Below the pieces are notes generated by a model. It had not been told where the DNA came from, did no database searches, and saw only the letters and a list, made by a program, of their open reading frames with translations. From contig NW_008805071.1 of NCBI RefSeq assembly GCF_000004825.1, positions 1,550,001-1,614,000 on the forward strand: a DNA stretch of 64,000 nt, in the 5' to 3' direction. Source of the DNA: Heterostelium album PN500 (Eukaryota > Evosea > Eumycetozoa > Acytosteliales > Acytosteliaceae). The translations under genes and the position numbers were made by a program. Of the stretch, positions 58,377 to 64,000 are shown in pieces. The number at the start of each line of letters is the position of its first letter. Within the stretch, counting starts at the first letter, position 1.

Positions 58377-61365
58377 TTAATGTTGAATATATGATACATA
58401 GCTATTGGTAATGTCATATTGCCAGAAATTATTCCAAAATCCAAGTGCTTGAAGACCTGCACTACCACTATATCCATAGGTTGGACCGGCAACAGCGAAA
58501 TCTGGCATGGCAAACGATGATTTAGTTGGGAAGAGTGTGAGTGCCTTGTTGAGACCGACACTGTCTGTGCCATCGAGAACAGCCATCATGCAACCCTGAC
58601 GATATTGATTGTTCTTCTGAGTGCATGGCGAGAGGAATAGCAATGCCGATTGTGGACTACTGAATGTGTTGGTTCCAATGGTCCAAGACTGAGTGGCACC
58701 ACTCGAGAACTTCACTGGGAATACACTTTGGAAGTTGCTGGAAACCTTGTTGGTTCTTGGACCTCCAAACAACACGACGTTGTAGGTATTGAGTAGATCA
58801 ACTGTGAAGCCAGTGTCTGGCATAATCTCAATGGCATAACGCTCCTGATAGTAGAATAGATTGGTGAGATAGGTTGCCATTTGAAGATACTGAGCGGTTT
58901 GATTGTTATCTCCGGTCGTTCCATAGACGAAAAGGATAGGCGATTGAAGAATTTGAATGACTGGACCGTAGTTGCTAGGATTACGTTCAGAGAAGAGCCA
59001 GCTTTGATCGGTGCAAACCTGCCATTTACCTGGATTCAATTGACAGTAGTGACTGTTTGGCAGTGCGGCATAACTAAATTGTTGGCCATCGATAACAACG
59101 GTGGTTGGCTTTTGACCGAAATGTGAATCGAATCCGAAACGACGAACATTCTGAGTGATTAGAACCCAGTTGCTCGAAGTTTGTTGTGTAACTTTAATTT
59201 TTGCGACTCTATAGGGCTGAAGGAATTGCACGATACTGATACCACCTTTTGGTCCAGAGGTGGCGGGGTTCAAAGTTGTTACGGTAAAAGTGGTTGCTAG
59301 CGATGGAATGTTGGTATTGACATGGGCATTGAAGAAAGCTTGCATGAATGCATCGTCTACGACACCGTTAAACCAATGTCCTTCACCCGGAACCTCTGAA
59401 ATGATACCAGCGGAACTGTTGTGATTGATTTCATCGTATAGTCTTACCATTCTTCTCAAATGGTATGGTGGAACGTTGTCATCGATCGAACCGAATCTAG
59501 CGAGCAATGGAATGTTGGCAAGATTTCCAATGTACATATCGTTGTTGTAGTCGCCGATCGATGCATCTAGAATGAAACGAACGAAAGGATCTGTCCAACT
59601 GTTTCCAAGCTTTAGGAAAAACGGTGAGTAAACCGACATGTCAATCCAACCGGCTGCTGGAGAAACGGAGAGTGCTCTATCTGGATAGTGAGTGGAGATA
59701 GTCCAACATCCGTGTCCACCCATGCTGTGACCGGCGTAGAGAATACGATAAGGATCGGCACCAAATTTCGATTGTAAACTCGATGGGACACCCGGCAAAT
59801 TGGTAGCGAGAGCATTGAGTGCTTCGAAAGCATTGACCAGTCCCATGTTTTGCCAGTCGAATCCGTAGTTACGACGATTGGTAGGGAACAATGTCCATGA
59901 GTAATTCTGACGTTGATAAGCTCCAGTCCAAGCGGTGGAAGCCGCTTCCACTCCGGCACCGTGCAATGTCAACAGCACTGGACATTTACCGGTGGCGCAT
60001 TCATAGAGAGGTGGAGTGGCAGCAGCATACTGAACAGAGTTATCGCAATCCAAAAAAGTAAATAAATAAGGTTCACCAAATGCTTTACATGAAAAGTTGA
60101 CTTGGATGGAAATGTCGTCGATTCCGGCGTCGGTGGTAAGCGCCACTGGAATGGAGAGCTGATTGTTGACACAACTAAATTGATTGTTAACTGCTGAGAT
60201 CTTAAAGTTGATCGGTGTCATTTGTCCTACGGCAACTGGTTCCAATCTCTCGATCAGCTCCAGTTCGAATGGGAACGGTGCGGTTGCCTCGGTAACTTGA
60301 AGTGGCATATCAATAAGGTTCAAAACAGTAACGGAAACATATGGCGATGAGAAAGAACCACCAACTACATCCGGCACCAAAATATCATTGATATAGAAGA
60401 AGAAAGGTGGTGATGTCTTTGCGATGGTTTGGACAGAGCAAAAGAATCCAACACCTTCCGATCCAATTAAACGTACTCTTACAGTATGATTTCCAGCTTG
60501 TAAAGTTAATCCTCCAACTAGTAGTTAATTAATTAAAAAAAAACAAACAAAAAGGATATTAGAATTCCTTTCTTTTTCTAGAACAATAATAATATTTAAT
60601 ATATTTACATGCAATTCCAGAACCATAGGAATCACCCATTTGTGGAACATCATCGATATAGTATCTGGAAACACCTTGACATTGGACAACAACTACTTGT
60701 TCGGTGTATAGATAGAAATCAGAGAGTGCCCATCCAGCGAAATAGCTACCTGATGAACCTGCCCATGCTTCGATGAGTGGCCAGTTCACACCTTGTGTCT
60801 CATTGTAGTTGATATTTACATTGCCATCTGGAACGTTGATATGTGTCCATCCTGCTCTTCCATTATCAGTTATGTCAGTTGGATAGGTAGATTTATCTCC
60901 CCTTGGTATGCCTGTGATACCTCCAAAGGCATCTAAAACATCATTACCATCTTCCCTGGGAGCCGATGGAAATGGTCCAACTTTAAATAATTAATGTAGT
61001 TTAAAACAAAACATATAAATATTAATATCAAAGTAATTAAGATATGTGTAATTTCATTCCTAAGAATGTTTTGTGTGCATTAAATGATCAAACAAAATAA
61101 TAATGCGAGGATGCGAAAAAAAAACTGTGCAAAAACAAAACAAGCCAAAAATGAATTTGCACATATTTTTAAAAAGATAAAGTTACCTACTTATATCCCA
61201 TTCTGTTAAAACCAATTGTTGTTCCCAATCGATATGATTCAAAGGTTTACCACGAACTTCATAATCTTCTGCTTTCTTAAATCTGTTATTACTTTCAATC
61301 GATAAAGCTACAGCAATATTTAATATAAAGTATAAAGATAATATATATGTATAATAATATTTCAT
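58377..61365 (-). CDS. Secreted alpha/beta hydrolase, prolyl-oligopeptidase-like
   Basis: Three exons (61365-61191, 60980-60609, 60517-58377) give 895 aa. Residues 1-20 (MKYYYTYILSLYFILNIAVA) form a signal peptide. An N-terminal beta-sandwich region (residues about 60-380, with GNHTVRVRLIGSEG) precedes the hydrolase core. The oxyanion/strand region is CPVLLTLHGAG, the nucleophile elbow is YAGHSMGGHGCW (Ser of GHSMGG), the acid is in FGSIDDNVPP, and the likely histidine is in VPGEGHWFNG. It therefore has a full catalytic triad. A long C-terminal domain follows. The substrate is unknown; an extracellular esterase or peptidase is likely. Domain order resembles large bacterial and fungal secreted S9-like proteins. 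Confidence 0.85.
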
Positions 61366-61660
61366 TGTTATTGTTGTTCTTATAAAATAAACAATTGCTA
61401 ATTGTTTTATTAACAATTTTAAATTGAATGAAAACACATCACATTATAAATGATGATAATTAAATAACCAGCCCATTAAATGATTTTCAAACCCAAAATT
61501 AATCAAAATGAATCAATTTTTGTGTAGTGCACCACACTGTTATAAAACAATAAAAACAAAAAAATGGTAAAATGATAATGGTCACGCCGACTTCGGGTAT
61601 TAGATTTTATTAATAAAAAAATAAAATATTTTTTGCCTTTTTTTTTGTTTATTTATTTAT

Positions 61661-64000
61661 TTATTCTTCTTTATTGCTGTTTCCTTCGTTGTTTGGAGAG
61701 TTTTCGGATTTCTCCTTGGTGTGAACGATGAATCGTAGGTAGATGATAAACAGTGAGTGCAAGATCAATCTTACCAGGACAAAGACAACATCAAACACCT
61801 CATAAATGAATTTAGGTGAAAAGACTGTCCAGATGAATAGATGGTATCGTTGTATCAGAATACACACACTGAATATAAACACATTGGTCCACTTTATACC
61901 GCAATCCAATAGTGAACCAACCAATGAATACCATTGTAACTCATCTAGTATATCATTGATTGATCTTGGTGTATTTAAAGTTGGTTCACTTTGATTAATA
62001 CTTAATTATTAATAATTAACAAAAAAAAAATAAAGAAAGATTGATTGATTTGATTGATTGATTGATTGATTGATTAATAAAGTGATTGATTTTAATTGAA
62101 CTATCAATAACAACAACATACCTATCGTTTGTATTCTTAATTGCAAGACCAGAGTAATAAGAGATCGAAACGAAAAAGAAAAAGATGGGTGAGGAATAAC
62201 CGATTACAAATGTTAATAGACCAACTAAATATTGGTTGTAATCAATGAGACCTGTGTAGGAACCAGAGATATCGATGCTCGACAGCGAATTGGAATTGCC
62301 CAGTGCAAAGTATCCGAATTGACCTAGCCAGTTGATACATATCAGACCGACGATAACACCAGTCATACCACTTCTTGCTCTTCGACCGGTATCCTCAAAC
62401 AGATATTTGAGGTAGTAGTGTGCAATCACTCCGTAGATTGTGAATAAAAACATATTGTGTGTCTTGTGCAACAGTAAAAACAACATCGTCAGATTCACCA
62501 CAATCAAAGTCGGTACATATTTCAAAGTTACAATAAACCACGATGGTGTTTGAGCTGAACTTGAATTACTTAATGATCGGTCCTACACATATTCATGTAA
62601 TAATTGGGAGCGAGCGCGTGTTAGTTTGAAATTATCTATAAATTAAGTAAACAAAGTCAAACAACTTACATTTTTACTAAAGAATGGAAAAGTAATGGTA
62701 ATTAGCATTAAAAATGAAACGCAAATATATACGAATCTGGCAATAAAAACAGATTCTACCAATCGAGCAGGAATATATTCCCATTTATAACAAAATATAG
62801 AAACTGCACATAAAACTATAAATAATTTATATATAAAACTTAACTATTTTTGAGTTTGGTTAGTTTGATTAGTCGGACTGTTTGTAATAATGATATTATG
62901 TTAACTAATTACTTACTTGAGATATAATACCACCTCTTCTATATTTAAGTTTATCTAATATTCTGAATACATATATACATGGCGCTGAAACGGATACAAG
63001 TGAGAGTAGCCAGAGTGTAGCATGTGAAATACTGTTGTTGGAAGTCAAGAACTTTGCCATATCGATGTAGGTGTATTCATGCAGCAGTTCTTGATCGTCC
63101 AACCACTTGATACCAGTTTGATTCCAAATTCTAACTACTCTAAGTCCAACCAATATACCGAGGAGAATGAACATCTGTCTCAGACTATCTTTGTAAACCT
63201 TTGGACTGTGATTGGTAATCTTGTAGAGTATGGCGACAGAGTGAGGTGCCAACTGCAGGAGAATGACCGAAACCGTTAGGAAGTACCAAGTTTGATGCTC
63301 CTCCTCCACCAAACTACTACCGAAAAGACTTATCAAATGAATGATAGTTCCAATGATAATGATATATTTCTCTTTACGGAGTTGCAGTGGTGAGAGAGAT
63401 GGGTATGTCAACAGCTTGAGGTTGTTCTTTGAGAAGAATACATTGAATCCGATCAGCAGTGATAGTGCGGTGAATACAAAACTGAGAACACCAAACTTGA
63501 ATTCATCCTCACAGAAATAGTTGTAATCAGTCTCCCCACTCATACAGGTGATTGTAAAGTGTATGCCAAGCAGTACGATAAGGAACAAGATAAAAACAAT
63601 AGCAAAAGCAACACCCTTGATCTCAAGATTCACTTGATGATCGTTCATTGCAATCGTTGCAATGGTAACAAGCAGAGTGACAAGCGCAGAAGAACCAATC
63701 AGCAGGATACCAATCAGCAGTAGATCATCGTCGAACGACGTTAGCAACGCGGAGAACTCCGATTGCAGACCGTCGAGGAATCGAATGTAGAGACCGGCAG
63801 CATTCTCGTGGAAATGTGAGTGTGTCGGCGAGAGTGACCAAGAACTATGATATTGTTGTGCATCTGCGAATATCTTGAGGAGTTCCGCTATCTTTGGCTT
63901 GGCAGGCTGGTCGTTCTTCCAGAACAGAGGATTGTGTTTCAATATATTGATCTGTTGTTGACAGTTGATCTCCAACGAACGAAGATACTGCTCCTCCGGC
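61661..64000 (-). CDS. pigg: GPI ethanolamine-phosphate transferase 2 (PIG-G/Gpi7), 5' partial
   Basis: The gene enters the window at 64000. The exons seen are >64000-62931, 62815-62670, 62582-62122 and 62000-61661. They encode the multi-span C-terminal half of PIG-G; the N-terminal alkaline-phosphatase-like catalytic domain lies outside the window. Diagnostic segments are SSLVEEEHQTWYFL, RIWNQTGIKW, GNSNSLSSIDIS and RYHLFIWTVFSPKFIYE, which match human PIGG better than PIG-O (which has WELFAPKFIFE) or PIG-N. PIG-G adds ethanolamine phosphate to the second mannose of GPI in the ER membrane. The donor at 62931/62930 (G|GTATTATAT) is required to keep the frame. The longer open frame to VSN is intronic. 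An Asn/Glu-rich tail ends the protein. Confidence 0.92.

Noticed and set aside
62041-62075. (GATT)n repeat
   Set aside because: Simple repeat inside a PIG-G intron; no further significance seen.
62905-62930. Direct extension of the PIG-G exon to VSN-stop
   Set aside because: The donor at 62930 (GTATTATAT) keeps the phase with the next exon and gives RRGVLCAVS, so this part is intron.
1-64000. Search by eye for transposons, LTR or virus-like elements and CRISPR arrays
   Set aside because: No transposase, reverse transcriptase, integrase or capsid motifs and no regularly spaced repeats were recognised. Fragments too short to see by eye cannot be excluded.

Overview
This window is nuclear DNA from a social amoeba (Dictyostelia). 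It has very AT-rich intergenic and intronic DNA, short introns with GTAAGT/GTATGT donors and T-rich acceptors, and Asn/Gln/Ser/Thr homopolymer tracts inside proteins. Several families are typical of dictyostelids: an FNIP-repeat protein, a Zizimin-type DOCK protein, a TmcB-like membrane protein and the PP2A catalytic subunit. Coding exons are richer in GC than their surroundings. The species cannot be fixed from the sequence alone. No rRNA, tRNA, CRISPR array, virus-like element or transposon was recognised.

Layout. 0-10 kb: the 3' end of an SLC25A39/40-type mitochondrial carrier; a PH+FYVE protein; a four-CBS protein; a 53-aa single-span microprotein resembling PIGBOS1; a GLT1D1-like glycosyltransferase; mitochondrial ribosomal protein L32; and the PP2A catalytic subunit. 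10-22 kb: Cdc45; an ankyrin-repeat protein; a membrane-anchored FG-GAP/ASPIC protein; an F-box-like/FNIP protein; GINS subunit Psf1; and a small unknown gene. 22-24 kb: a decayed-looking locus with an inverted partial copy and a strong hairpin. 24-38 kb: an 11-exon DOCK/Zizimin GEF; a small helical protein; a convergent intergenic region holding three inverted-repeat structures, one a good small-RNA candidate; and a 1254-aa helical orphan. 38-51 kb: a four-span membrane protein; the TFIIH helicase XPD/RepD; a small beta-rich protein with a truncated tandem copy; and a 1588-aa TmcB-like protein. 51-64 kb: Pex6, a quinone oxidoreductase, a secreted alpha/beta hydrolase and the 3' part of PIG-G (GPI ethanolamine-phosphate transferase 2).

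Most genes are unrelated housekeeping genes. Cdc45 and Psf1 are both parts of the CMG replicative helicase and lie 7.7 kb apart. Exon boundaries were set by matching splice signals, codon phase and family alignment from memory. Three otherwise intact genes (Cdc45, the DOCK protein and the quinone oxidoreductase) each show one unexplained one-base frame discrepancy. These may be assembly errors or real frameshifts and are reported separately. The best candidates for undescribed biology are the structured RNA candidate at 32785-32858, the hairpins at 23047-23098 and 33145-33203, the PIGBOS1-like microprotein and the orphan large proteins.
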